Of a DNA stretch of 64,000 nt, positions 43,279 through 51,276 are shown piece by piece. The DNA is taken from NCBI RefSeq assembly GCF_014194695.1, contig NZ_JACIAH010000001.1, forward strand, positions 992,001 to 1,056,000, in the 5' to 3' direction. Numbering within the stretch: position 1 is the stretch's first letter; each line of letters starts with the position of its first letter. A program made the translations under genes and the position numbers. This stretch comes from Rhizobium sp. BK399. Its GTDB lineage: Bacteria; Pseudomonadota; Alphaproteobacteria; Rhizobiales; Rhizobiaceae. Under the pieces are notes generated by a model. It had not been told where the DNA came from. It did no database searches and was given only the letters and a program-made list of their open reading frames with translations.

Positions 43279-44034
43279 TCAGTAGATGTCGAAGGGGAAA
43301 TACTTCTTGGTGATTTCCTGATACTTCCCGCTGGCGACCAGCGCATCGATCGCCTTGTTGAAGCGCTCTTTCAGGTCGGTCTCGCCCTGGCGGATACCAA
43401 TGCCGGCCTGCGTTTCCGTGCCGGGAACGTCGCCGAGCAGCTTGCAGCAATCCTTGCCGGCCTTGTTCAACCAATCGACCACCACGAACTTGTCGGAGAT
43501 CAGTGCGTCCAGGCGGCCGTTCTGCAGGTCGGCGACGGCCTCGTCCTGCGTCGGGTAAAGCTTCGCCTCGGCGCCGCCCTTGGCGTAGACGTCACTAGTG
43601 TAGTCCGCCTGCGTGGTCGACGCCTGGGCGCCGACAGTCTTGCCCTTCATGTCGTCGACCGTGACACCCTTCAACGGGCTGTCCTTCGGCACGGCGACCG
43701 CGAGCGGCGTCGTGTAGTATTTGTTCGTGAAGTCGATCTGCTTCTTACGCTCGTCGGTGATGCTCATCGAGGCGATGATTGCGTCGTACTTCTTGGCCAG
43801 AAGGCCGGGGATGATACCGTCCCAATCCTGCGCGACGATCGTGCACTTGGCCTTCATCTCGGCGCAGAGCGCATTCGCCATGTCGACGTCGAGACCCTTT
43901 AGGCTGCCGTCGGATTCGACGTAGTTGAAGGGAGGATAGGCGCCCTCGGTTGCGATGCGGATCTTGTCTTCGGCGGAGGCGAGATGCGTCGCGGCAAGCA
44001 AGGCAGCGGCCGCCAGGAAAATCGTCTTTCTCAT
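43279..44034 (-). CDS. ABC transporter periplasmic amino-acid-binding protein
   Basis: A 251-residue solute-binding protein of family 3 (SBP_bac_3). The signal peptide MRKTIFLAAAALLAATHLASA is followed by EDKIRIATEGAYPPFNYVESDGSLKGLDVDMANALCAEM, the family's signature lobe. LLAKKYDAIIASMSITDERKKQIDFTNKYY is the second hallmark, and QLQNGRLDALISDKFVVVD-type residues close the cleft. It probably delivers polar amino acids (lysine/arginine/ornithine/histidine type) to an ABC permease that is not in the window. The ATG at 44034 has AAGGGAAC before it; the frame is open 19 codons further without support. Linked to the DadA-type oxidase downstream. Confidence 0.9.
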   Translation of the reverse strand: MRKTIFLAAAALLAATHLASAEDKIRIATEGAYPPFNYVESDGSLKGLDVDMANALCAEMKAKCTIVAQDWDGIIPGLLAKKYDAIIASMSITDERKKQIDFTNKYYTTPLAVAVPKDSPLKGVTVDDMKGKTVGAQASTTQADYTSDVYAKGGAEAKLYPTQDEAVADLQNGRLDALISDKFVVVDWLNKAGKDCCKLLGDVPGTETQAGIGIRQGETDLKERFNKAIDALVASGKYQEITKKYFPFDIY

Positions 44035-44153
44035 TGCTGTTCCCTTATCGGAATTGTTTTTGCCCAACGGGGCCGACTTTAGCGAATCCATCCGGCTTCA
44101 CAACCCCGGACGAACACGACCGATCGCCTATTTCGACTGCTCGAACATGCCGC

Positions 44154-44193
44154 TTGACATCCAGCATAATCGTGGATATTTTTTATCCACGAA
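44154..44193 (+). promoter_or_regulatory. Promoter with overlapping palindromic operator for the Rrf2 gene
   Basis: TTGACA (44154-44159) is a consensus -35 box; TATTTT (44177-44182), 17 bp later, is a possible -10. Across it lie exact arms TCGTGGATA (44170-44178) and TATCCACGA (44184-44192) around five T. A repressor bound here would block the promoter, which points to autoregulation by the Rrf2 protein just downstream. Confidence 0.6.
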
Positions 44194-44208
44194 TTAAGGA
44201 GCGATCCG

Positions 44209-44709
44209 ATGAAACTGGGCGATGGAGTGGAGCAGGCAATCCACAGTGTCTCGATGCTGGCCGGCCTGTCCGACGGCGGTGTGCTGTCGGCTGCTGCGTT
44301 GGCGGAATTTCACGGCGTCTCGACGAGCTACCTTCTGAAGCACCTGCAGGCGCTGTCAGGTGCCGGCATTGTGAACACGGTTCCGGGGCCGAAGGGCGGA
44401 TACAGGTTGGCGAAGCCGACGGAAAAGATCAGCCTCCTCGACATCGTGCTGGCGGTCGAAGGACCGGAGCCGGCGTTCCGATGCAGCGAAATCCGCCAGC
44501 GCGGACCGAACCAGCTGCCGGGGCGCTATTTCACCAAACCATGCCAAATCAGCGCGGCGATGCTGAGGGCCGAGCGCGTCTACCGCGCCGAACTCGCCAA
44601 GACCAGCATCGCCGACATCCTGGTGCAGCTCGCTGCTGATGACGACGGCGGCATCGCCGCCCGCGGCTGCGCCTTCCTTGAAATGAACGAACGCCGAGCG
44701 GCTCGCTGA
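44209..44709 (+). CDS. Rrf2 family transcriptional regulator
   Basis: A 166-residue winged-helix regulator. GVEQAIHSVSMLAGLSDGGVLSAAALAEFHGVSTSYLLKHLQALSGAGIVNTVPGPKGGYRLAKPTEKISLLDIVLAVEG is the Rrf2 DNA-binding core with its wing GPKGGYRLA. The Fe-S-type Cys triplet of IscR is not conserved; only two Cys (FRCSE and KPCQIS) lie in that region, so a different cue is likely. The ATG at 44209 follows AAGGAG. The overlapping promoter palindrome suggests autoregulation, and the AhpD-like gene 29 bp downstream is the likely co-target. Confidence 0.9.
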   Translation: MKLGDGVEQAIHSVSMLAGLSDGGVLSAAALAEFHGVSTSYLLKHLQALSGAGIVNTVPGPKGGYRLAKPTEKISLLDIVLAVEGPEPAFRCSEIRQRGPNQLPGRYFTKPCQISAAMLRAERVYRAELAKTSIADILVQLAADDDGGIAARGCAFLEMNERRAAR

Positions 44710-44738
44710 GCCGCCCAACCCAAAAAGGAGAATGAACC

Positions 44739-45200
44739 ATGCAAGCACGTTTCAACTTCGCCAAGGCCGCACCGGACGCCTACAAGGCGGTCGCCGCACT
44801 GGAGCAGTATGTTCAGGAATCGGGCCTCGAGCGCCGCTTCATCCACCTGATCAAGCTTCGCGCATCGCAGATTAACGGCTGCGCCTACTGTGTCGACATG
44901 CATGTGAAGGAATCCAGGCACGACGGCCTGAGCGAACAGTGGATCAACCTGATGTGCGTCTGGCGTGAATCGCCGGTCTATGATGCCAAGGAGCGCGCCC
45001 TGCTCGGCTGGGTGGATGCGGTCACCCGCATTGCCGAAACCGGCGCTCCGGACGCCGACTTCGAAGCCCTGAAGGGTCACTTCACCGAAGAAGAGATCAC
45101 CAAGCTCACGGTGGCGATCGGCGCGATCAACATCTGGAACCGTCTCGCCGTCGGCTTCCGCTCGCAGCACCCGATCGACAAGCCGGCACAGGCTGCCTAA
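44739..45200 (+). CDS. Carboxymuconolactone decarboxylase / AhpD-like protein
   Basis: A 153-residue all-helical protein of the CMD/AhpD fold. The redox motif is INGCAYCVDMHVKESRHDG: Cys-x-x-Cys followed by the family's His (CxxxH pattern), as in AhpD-type alkylhydroperoxidases. SPVYDAKERALLGWVDAVTRI and TVAIGAINIWNRLAVGFRS are further family features. It probably reduces peroxides through its disulfide. It follows the Rrf2 regulator by 29 bp in the same unit, as is common for this family. The ATG at 44739 has AAGGAG upstream. Its stop overlaps that of convergent YitT by 4 bp. Confidence 0.93.
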   Translation: MQARFNFAKAAPDAYKAVAALEQYVQESGLERRFIHLIKLRASQINGCAYCVDMHVKESRHDGLSEQWINLMCVWRESPVYDAKERALLGWVDAVTRIAETGAPDADFEALKGHFTEEEITKLTVAIGAINIWNRLAVGFRSQHPIDKPAQAA

Positions 45201-45832
45201 AGCGCGATATAGCGATCGGCGCGGTGATTGATGGCCACGAAGAGGTTCAGCACCACCGCGCCGAGAACCGAGTAGAAGACCACCGGCGGCGTGGTGACGA
45301 AGAAGGCAGCGGCCAATACGCAGAGGTCGATCGCCATCTGCACGAGGCCGGCACGGATGCCGAAACGCTCCTGCATGTAGATGCCGAGAATGCCAACGCC
45401 GCCGAGGCTCGCGCGATGGCGATAGAGCGCAAGAAGACCAAAACCCAGCAGAAGACCACCGAGAAGCGCCGCCCAGGCAGGCTGGATGGCGGAAATGTCC
45501 ATGACCTTCGGCTGCAGGCTGGTCATGACCGATGTCAGGCCGATGGCAATGAAGGTCTTTATCGTGAAGGCTACGCCAAGCCGCGTCCACGATAGATAAA
45601 AGAACGGCAGGTTGAGCAGGAAGAAGGCGAGCCCGAAATTTATCCCGAAGGCATAGTGCAGCAGGAACGCAATACCTGCGGTGCTTCCGGTCAGAAGGCC
45701 AGCGCTGGCCAGAACATAAAGCCCGAGCCCCGCAACAAGGCTGCCCGAGAAGATCCCCTGAACGTCTTCGATGGGGGTATGGCGGGTAGCGCTGGTATTC
45801 CGGAAACCGAGGGCGTTGAAGAGCTGTGCCAT
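45197..45832 (-). CDS. YitT family membrane protein
   Basis: A 211-residue inner-membrane protein with five to six helices. The family hallmark LLTGSTAGIAFLLHYAFGINFGLAFFLLNLPFFYLSW is present, as is GLLALYRHRASLGGVGILGIYMQERFGIRAGLVQMAIDL. Family function is uncertain; a transporter role for small molecules is suspected. The ATG at 45832 (MAQLFNALGFRNTS) is chosen, with GGGGA upstream; a longer frame to 45865 exists. It is convergent with the AhpD-like gene. The 210 bp upstream to the TPR-methyltransferase stop contain the likely promoter. Confidence 0.88.
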   Translation of the reverse strand: MAQLFNALGFRNTSATRHTPIEDVQGIFSGSLVAGLGLYVLASAGLLTGSTAGIAFLLHYAFGINFGLAFFLLNLPFFYLSWTRLGVAFTIKTFIAIGLTSVMTSLQPKVMDISAIQPAWAALLGGLLLGFGLLALYRHRASLGGVGILGIYMQERFGIRAGLVQMAIDLCVLAAAFFVTTPPVVFYSVLGAVVLNLFVAINHRADRYIAL

Positions 45833-46042
45833 TGTCGTTGATCCCCAAACGGCAGACATGTTCAAATGCGCCCGAGCAAAACCCGAGCGTGACGAAACGT
45901 ACGTGATGAATGATGCCGGACGCCTCGAATTTCTGCGGGCATCCCTACTGAATTAGTCAGCATTATCAGGCGTTTTCGCGGTGCAATCAAGCAAAATACG
46001 TAAGCAATACTGACCTATTATCACTTCGCAAGAATCGTTCCG

Positions 46043-46975
46043 CTATGCGGCCTTGCGCGTAAGGAACAGAATGCCTGAAATGACGTTTGCGCCATCTTTG
46101 CGAATGGCTGTCTTGCTGACGGCGGCGACATCGAGGCCGTGGCGGACGCAGAGCGCGCGGACGTAGGTTTCGGAATGGGCGTAGCGCAGCGACGGTGCAA
46201 GATGGAAGCCATCGCCCTCGCCCGCATCCTCAACCGAAAAAGCGAAATCGGCGCCGGCCACAACAAGCGCTGAAACAGCCGCGAACACGCTTTCGAGATT
46301 GCCGAGATACATCAGCACGTCGGCTGCGGTGACGAGGTCGGCACGGTGCGTCGTTCCCTCGGCAAATAGGCCTGATGCCTCCGGCGCCAGCGACAGGTCG
46401 GCCTGGGCCAGGTGATCGTAGACATGCTTCTCGGCGGCCTTGGAAAGCATATTCTGCGACAGGTCGAAGCCCTCGAGCCGCGCGACGCTGTCGCGGATTT
46501 CCGGTCCAAGCAGGCCGGTGCCGCAACCGAGGTCCACGGCGAGCGCATAGTTCCTGCCCGTGGTGGCAACGAGCGCAGCAAGCTTGGCGGGGACGCTGTA
46601 ATCCAGCTTTTCCACCAGCGAGGTCTCGAAGCGATCGGCGTAGTCGTCAAACAGTCGCTCGACATAGCTGCTCGGCGGCTGGTCCGGCGTCTCGACATCG
46701 CCGAGCAAAGCGAGCTTGAGCCCGGCGCCGAAAATATCCTCGGGAGTGACTTCCAAAGTCTGCCGGTAGGCCTCGATTGCGCCTGCCCTGTCACCCGCCT
46801 TCTCGCGGTAGGCGGCGAGCCTATACCAGCCGGCCGCCCAGCGAGGAGCAAGCTCTAGCGCCTGCTCCATCAACTCAGCAGCCGCATCCGGCTCGCCGCT
46901 TTCGTCGAGCATCTTGGCATAGTCTGCGCGGCGGTCGGCGATCACGTCGCCTGAGGTGAGCTGGTTGGGCTGCAT
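46043..46975 (-). CDS. TPR-containing SAM-dependent methyltransferase
   Basis: A 310-residue protein. About residues 10-90 are tetratricopeptide repeats (AAAELMEQALELAPRWAAGWYRLAAYREKAGDRAGAIEAYRQTLEVTP). After a linker with the FDDYADRFE motif comes a class I methyltransferase with SAM motif VDLGCGTGLLGPEI and FDLSQNMLSKA, then TAADVLMYLGNLESV. Proteins of this make-up are widespread in alphaproteobacteria and methylate an unknown protein or small molecule. The ATG at 46975 begins MQPNQLTSGDV after an AGGT site; 15 codons upstream are rejected. Alone on the minus strand, divergent from the DUF6460 gene. Confidence 0.88.
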   Translation of the reverse strand: MQPNQLTSGDVIADRRADYAKMLDESGEPDAAAELMEQALELAPRWAAGWYRLAAYREKAGDRAGAIEAYRQTLEVTPEDIFGAGLKLALLGDVETPDQPPSSYVERLFDDYADRFETSLVEKLDYSVPAKLAALVATTGRNYALAVDLGCGTGLLGPEIRDSVARLEGFDLSQNMLSKAAEKHVYDHLAQADLSLAPEASGLFAEGTTHRADLVTAADVLMYLGNLESVFAAVSALVVAGADFAFSVEDAGEGDGFHLAPSLRYAHSETYVRALCVRHGLDVAAVSKTAIRKDGANVISGILFLTRKAA

Positions 46976-47121
46976 GGTACGGACCTGTTGGGATCGGCTC
47001 GCATTTGGCTGCGGCCACAAAAAAACTCAAGTCCTATTTCAGAGGCGGAGGCGCCAGACCTGAAAAAGGCTTGCGAGCGGCGATTCGCGGCCGTATTTCA
47101 GGGATAAACAGGAGATGGCGC

Positions 47122-47388
47122 ATGTCCGATCAGGTGAACAAGTTTCTCGGCGATTCCCTCGGCCGCACGTTGGTCAAGCTTTTGGTCGTATCGTTGATCG
47201 TCGGTTTCATCATGGCCGTGTTCGGGTGGGCGCCGCTGGATTTCGTCTACGGCCTCCGCAATTTCGTTCTGGAAGTCTGGCACCGCGGCTTTGCCGCTTT
47301 GGGACGCGTCGGCGACTATCTGTTGCTTGGTGCGACCGTCGTCATCCCCATCTTCGTCATCATCCGTCTCTTCAGCTATCGGCGATAA
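47122..47388 (+). CDS. DUF6460 family small membrane protein
   Basis: An 88-residue inner-membrane protein, MSDQVNKFLGDSLGRTLVKLLVVSLIVGFIMAVFGWAPLDFVYGLRNFVLEVWHRGFAALGRVGDYLLLGATVVIPIFVIIRLFSYRR. Two membrane helices are clear and a third amphipathic stretch lies between, with a basic C-terminal end. The ATG at 47122 follows GGAG; an upstream extension of 39 codons has no support. The stop is immediately before the CAP lipoprotein ATG (one base between), so the two are co-translated. Function unknown. Confidence 0.85.
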   Translation: MSDQVNKFLGDSLGRTLVKLLVVSLIVGFIMAVFGWAPLDFVYGLRNFVLEVWHRGFAALGRVGDYLLLGATVVIPIFVIIRLFSYRR

Positions 47389-47389
47389 C

Positions 47390-47887
47390 ATGACCTCTCT
47401 GATCCTCTCGCGGCGCGGCCTGCTGCACATGTCCGGTCTCGTGCTGGTTGCGGGTGTTGCAAGCTGCACGACCGCGCCAAAGTTTTCGGGCACCCCTTCG
47501 GACGGCGAAGACGAGACGGCGGACGCCCTGCCGCTTGTCAATCAGTTGCGCGCCAAGAACGGGCTGCCGCCGCTGTCGGCGGATCCGGCAGCGAAGGATG
47601 CGGCGATGTTCCAGGCGAAGCGCATGGCGTCCGCCGGCAAGATGAAGCACGTGATGGGCATCGGTGACGGTTTCGCGCCACGCGTCAAGGCAAGCGGTGT
47701 ACAGATGCCGGCTGCGGAAAACATAGCGGCCGGTCAGCAGTCGGTTCCGGCCGTCGTGACCGCCTGGATCAATTCTCCACACCATCTAGAAAACATGCTC
47801 GGCCGTTACAGCGGTCTCGGTGTTGCCGTGGCCCACAATTCCGCTTCCAAAAATGTCCCTTACTGGGCAATGGTGCTTTCCGGCTGA
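47390..47887 (+). CDS. CAP domain lipoprotein
   Basis: A 165-residue exported lipoprotein. The signal runs MTSLILSRRGLLHMSGLVLVAGVASC with a Tat-like SRRGLLHMSG and a lipobox ending at Cys26. The mature domain is a CAP (SCP/PR-1) fold: LVNQLRAKNGLPPLSADPAAKDAAMFQAKRMASAGKMKH, AENIAAGQQSVPAVVTAWINSPHHLENML and VPYWAMVLSG carry the paired His/Glu cleft residues. Bacterial CAP lipoproteins are probably cell-envelope factors without firmly known activity. It starts one base after the DUF6460 stop; MATE follows after a hairpin. Confidence 0.9.
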   Translation: MTSLILSRRGLLHMSGLVLVAGVASCTTAPKFSGTPSDGEDETADALPLVNQLRAKNGLPPLSADPAAKDAAMFQAKRMASAGKMKHVMGIGDGFAPRVKASGVQMPAAENIAAGQQSVPAVVTAWINSPHHLENMLGRYSGLGVAVAHNSASKNVPYWAMVLSG

Positions 47888-47894
47888 GGCGATT

Positions 47895-47916
47895 CTGCCT
47901 CTCTCCCCAGAGGCAG
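47895..47916 (+). other. Hairpin covering the ribosome-binding region of the MATE gene
   Basis: CTGCCTCT and AGAGGCAG pair perfectly over 8 bp with a 6-nt loop. The second arm is the only purine-rich site before the ATG at 47919, so the stem should limit translation unless opened. It also lies 8 bp after the CAP stop and could act as a weak terminator. Confidence 0.5.
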
Positions 47917-47918
47917 AC

Positions 47919-49265
47919 ATGGATACTCACGGTCACGAGAATAGGCTAGCCTTCGACGTGACGCACCGACTGGTGCTGTCGATCGCGATTCCGATGACGC
48001 TCGGCTTTATCACTACGCCGCTGCTCGGCCTTGTCGGCACCGGCGTCGTCGGGCACATGGGCCAGCCGGATGCTTTGGCAGGCCTTGCGATCGGCGCCAT
48101 GCTGTTCGATCTGATCCTCGGCAGCTTCAATTTCCTGCGCGCCTCCACCACCGGACTGACGGCGCAGGCCTTTGGGCGGCACGACCGACATGCAGAGCAG
48201 GGTGTTTTCTGGCGAGCGCTGATCTCTGCGCTTGGTTGCGGCATAGCACTTCTCTGTCTCTCGCCGCTGCTACTAACGGCCGGGCTGAAGCTGATGGGAC
48301 CGGAAAGCGCTGTTGCCGCTGCCACGAGCACCTATTTCTCCATCCGCATTCTTGCCGGCCCGGCGGCGCTTGCCAATTACGCGATCCTCGGCTTCGTCCT
48401 CGGTCGCGGCCAGGGCAGCATCGGCCTGTTGCTGCAGACGATCATCAACGGCATCAACATCGTGCTGGCGATTTTCCTTGGCCTCTGGCTCGACTGGGGC
48501 GTCGCGGGCGTGGCGTGGGGTACGATGGTCGGCGAGACGGTCGGCGCTGTCGTCGGCCTGCTGATTGTCCTCCGCGGCTTCGCTCGCGCACATCGGCCAA
48601 CCCGCACGGAGGTTTTCTCTCGGCATCGCCTGGCCGAGCTCTTCGCGCTGAACCGCGACATCCTGATCCGCACGTTCGTGCTGCTCGCCGCCTTCACTGT
48701 CATGACAAGGATCGGAACAAGCTTCGGGGCGGTGACGCTGGCCGCTAACGCCGTGCTGATGAACTTCTTCCTGCTGTCGGGATATTATCTCGACGGACTG
48801 GCCAATGCGGCGGAACAGATCACCGGACGGGCAATCGGGGCACGATACCGGCCGGCGTTCGACCGCGGCCTGAAGCTAACGGCGCTCTGGTCGTTTGGGC
48901 TCGCCGGCATCATTTCCGTGTTCTTCCTGCTGGCCGGTCCGTGGCTGATTTCGCTGCTGACCATTTCGCCCGAAGTACAGCAGGCAGCCGAAACCTACCT
49001 GCCCTGGGCCGCCGTTACCGGGCTTACCGGCGCGTTGGCCTTCCTGATGGACGGCGTGTTCATCGGCGCCACATGGTCGACCGACATGCGCAATCGAATG
49101 CTGATGTCGTTTGCCGGCTATCTCTTAGCGCTGGCCGCTTTCGTGCCGCCGTTCGGCAACCATGGCCTATGGCTGGCGATGAACGGCTTCCTGCTGTTCC
49201 GCGGCGTCTTCCTGGCAATGCTCGTGCGGCCGCGGGCGGATCAGACGTTCCGTGCCGCCCAGTAA
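47919..49265 (+). CDS. MATE family multidrug/metabolite exporter
   Basis: A 448-residue inner-membrane protein with 12 helices in two bundles. SIAIPMTLGFITTPLLGLVGTGVVGHMGQPDALAGLAIGAMLFDLI is the MATE opening. LNFLRASTTGLTAQAFGRHD and INGINIVLAIFLGLWLDWGVAGVAWGTMVGE are further family segments. The second half mirrors this (ANAVLMNFFLLSGYYLDGLANAAEQITGRAIGAR). It exports cationic compounds by Na+ or H+ exchange; the DinF-like NorM subgroup fits best. A stem at 47895-47916 overlaps its ribosome-binding region. Its 3' end overlaps the convergent pyrD by 25 bp. Confidence 0.93.
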   Translation: MDTHGHENRLAFDVTHRLVLSIAIPMTLGFITTPLLGLVGTGVVGHMGQPDALAGLAIGAMLFDLILGSFNFLRASTTGLTAQAFGRHDRHAEQGVFWRALISALGCGIALLCLSPLLLTAGLKLMGPESAVAAATSTYFSIRILAGPAALANYAILGFVLGRGQGSIGLLLQTIINGINIVLAIFLGLWLDWGVAGVAWGTMVGETVGAVVGLLIVLRGFARAHRPTRTEVFSRHRLAELFALNRDILIRTFVLLAAFTVMTRIGTSFGAVTLAANAVLMNFFLLSGYYLDGLANAAEQITGRAIGARYRPAFDRGLKLTALWSFGLAGIISVFFLLAGPWLISLLTISPEVQQAAETYLPWAAVTGLTGALAFLMDGVFIGATWSTDMRNRMLMSFAGYLLALAAFVPPFGNHGLWLAMNGFLLFRGVFLAMLVRPRADQTFRAAQ

Positions 49266-50329
49266 TCCGTCTTCGTGTCCCTGAGGTCGCGGACGGATTT
49301 GACCTGCTCCCGATCGAGCAGCTTTGAGAGGCCGCGAACGACCGTGCCCGGCAGGCCTGGCCCTTCATAGACCATGCAGGAATAGAGCTGCACGAGATCG
49401 GCGCCGGCCTTGATCTTCTCGAGCGCCGTTTCCGCAGACGAAACGCCGCCGACACCGATGATCGGCAGAGCCGGACCGACGCGCTTGCGCATCTTGGCGA
49501 GGACGGCGGTCGACTTGTCAAAGAGCGGCTTGCCGGAAAGCCCGCCCGCCTCCTTCGCCTGATGCTGGTCCCTGAGGCCTTCGCGGGAGAGCGTCGTGTT
49601 CGAGACGATCAGGCCGTCCAGGGCATTCGACAGCGCTTCGGCGGCGATATCGTCCAGTCCCTCTTCCGTGAGATCGGGTGCGATCTTCAGAAAGACCGGG
49701 ATTTTTCTGCCTGCCTTTTCCGCTTCGGCGTCGCGGGCGGTGAGCACGGCCGACAACAAGGCTGCAAGGCTTTCGCGCGCCTGCAGATCACGCAGGCCCG
49801 GCGTGTTCGGTGATGAGATGTTGGCGGTGAAATAACGGGCAACGGAATAGAACCGGCGGATGCCGAGGACATAGTCGCCGATGCGGTCTTCGCTGTCCTT
49901 GTTGGCGCCGATGTTGACGCCGATCATGCCGTTGCCACGAATGGTCGCGAGACGCGCAAAGGCGGTATCGTGGCCTTCATTGTTGAAGCCGAGGCGGTTG
50001 ATGACGCCCTCATCCTCGACCAGACGGAAGATACGCGGGCGCGAATTGCCAGGCTGGGCCTTCGGCGTCACGGTGCCGATCTCGGTAAAGCCGAAGCCGA
50101 TCTTCAGCAACGCTTCGGGTACCTCAGCGTTCTTGTCGTAGCCGGCAGCCATGCCGATCGGGTTGATGAAATCGAGCCCCGCAACGGTCTGCCGCAGGCG
50201 CGGATCCGGCGCAATCCGGCAGGCCGGTACGGCCCCCGCCTTCAGCGCGGCGATCGACATGCCGTGCGCCGTTTCCGGGTCGAAGAGGAAGAGACCCTTG
50301 CGGGCGGCATGCTTGAAGAGATCGATCAT
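49241..50329 (-). CDS. pyrD: Dihydroorotate dehydrogenase (quinone), PyrD class 2
   Basis: A 362-residue FMN enzyme of the inner membrane that oxidises dihydroorotate to orotate with quinone, step four of pyrimidine synthesis. The N-terminal helices MIDLFKHAARKGLFLFDPETAHGMSIAALKAG form the class 2 membrane/quinone segment. The FMN barrel carries AAGYDKNAEVPEALLKIGFGFTEIGTVTPKAQPGN, the catalytic Ser loop ANISSPNTPGLRDLQ, and FMN phosphate motifs IGVGGVSSAETALEKIKAGADLVQLYSCMVYEGPG. The ATG at 50329 overlaps the stop of the DUF952 gene by 4 bp, so they form one coupled unit. The 3' end overlaps the MATE gene. Confidence 0.96.
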   Translation of the reverse strand: MIDLFKHAARKGLFLFDPETAHGMSIAALKAGAVPACRIAPDPRLRQTVAGLDFINPIGMAAGYDKNAEVPEALLKIGFGFTEIGTVTPKAQPGNSRPRIFRLVEDEGVINRLGFNNEGHDTAFARLATIRGNGMIGVNIGANKDSEDRIGDYVLGIRRFYSVARYFTANISSPNTPGLRDLQARESLAALLSAVLTARDAEAEKAGRKIPVFLKIAPDLTEEGLDDIAAEALSNALDGLIVSNTTLSREGLRDQHQAKEAGGLSGKPLFDKSTAVLAKMRKRVGPALPIIGVGGVSSAETALEKIKAGADLVQLYSCMVYEGPGLPGTVVRGLSKLLDREQVKSVRDLRDTKTDYWAARNV

Positions 50330-50679
50330 GGTTGAAGGTCCGGAAAGATGTGCTGGCCGGCGACATCGAGCGGCAGCGCCGCCTCCCACAAAACGGCCGA
50401 CAATGGCAGTTCCGCATAGAGATGCGGGAAGAGGGCACCGCCGCGCGAGGCTTCGAAAACGAGCTCGTCGCCGAACTTGCTGCTATCGACGGCAACGAGC
50501 AGAAGTCCCGTCTGGCCGGCGAAATAGAGTGCTGCCGTCTGCTTGACCTGCGTGGCGGTCGAGAAGTGGATGTAGCCATCCGAAAGGTCGATCGGAGCGC
50601 CGCGAAAAACGCCGGCCTCCTTCGCTTCCTGCCAGAGCGTTTCCGTCACGATCTTGTAAAGCGTGGGTGTCAGGGTCAT
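50326..50679 (-). CDS. DUF952 domain protein
   Basis: A 117-residue soluble protein, MTLTPTLYKIVTETLWQEAKEAGVFRGAPIDLSDGYIHFSTATQVKQTAALYFAGQTGLLLVAVDSSKFGDELVFEASRGGALFPHLYAELPLSAVLWEAALPLD. IHFSTATQ and the R-G-G-x-L-FPHLY segment are the DUF952 signature; the fold is related to ADP-ribosyltransferase-like or tRNA phosphotransferase-type folds by reports I recall, but the function is unknown. It directly precedes pyrD with a 4-bp overlap, a common rhizobial pairing. The ATG at 50679 is used; upstream frame extension is not supported. Confidence 0.9.
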   Translation of the reverse strand: MTLTPTLYKIVTETLWQEAKEAGVFRGAPIDLSDGYIHFSTATQVKQTAALYFAGQTGLLLVAVDSSKFGDELVFEASRGGALFPHLYAELPLSAVLWEAALPLDVAGQHIFPDLQP

Positions 50680-50787
50680 GATGGCCTCGGTATCGCTGGT
50701 CTTTCCCGGGCTTTGCCGCAAAGCGGCGGCGTTGTCCACGCCTTGCCGCGAAAAATGCGGTGGCCACCGAGATTTCCGGAGGAAACC

Positions 50788-51186
50788 ATGAGAAATATCG
50801 CAATCGGCCTTTTTGCGCTTCTCCTGCCGCTCGGCGTCCAGGCAGCGGAAACGGAAGCGTCGCGCTTCGAGCTGGAGCGGAGCGGCGACCACTTCGTGCG
50901 TCTCGACAGGCAGACCGGCGCCATGTCGCTCTGCGAGGAAAAGGACGGCACGCTCGTCTGCCGTATGGCCGCCGATGAGCGGGCGGCTTACGAGCAGGAG
51001 CTCGACCGGCTTTCGGCTCGCGTCACGGCACTGGAGAACAAAAGTATCGTCAACAAGGCCTTGCCCTCCGACGAGGAAATCAACCGCTCGATCGGCATCA
51101 TGGAACGCTGGATGCGCAGCTTCATGGGGATAGTCAAGGAATTCCAAGGCGAAGAGGACCGCAATACCCTTCCTCAAAAGACATGA
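50788..51186 (+). CDS. Exported coiled-coil hypothetical protein (132 aa)
   Basis: Signal peptide MRNIAIGLFALLLPLGVQAAE, then a mature region ETEASRFELERSGDHFVRLDRQTGAMSLCEEKDGTLVCRMAADERAAYEQELDRLSARVTALENKSI with one Cys pair (CEEKDGTLVC) that could form a disulfide, followed by a Leu-zipper-like coiled coil and a helical tail. It is probably periplasmic. The ATG at 50788 follows CCGGAGG. No function can be assigned. It is divergent from DUF952 across 108 bp and lies 90 bp before the LuxR-type regulator. Confidence 0.8.
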   Translation: MRNIAIGLFALLLPLGVQAAETEASRFELERSGDHFVRLDRQTGAMSLCEEKDGTLVCRMAADERAAYEQELDRLSARVTALENKSIVNKALPSDEEINRSIGIMERWMRSFMGIVKEFQGEEDRNTLPQKT

Positions 51187-51276
51187 TTTGCTATAGTCGC
51201 ATCGGAATGACGGCATGTATCGCGTGAGGAGCACGAGACATGACGCGGCAGTCGAGCTCTTGGGAGGGAGTTATCG

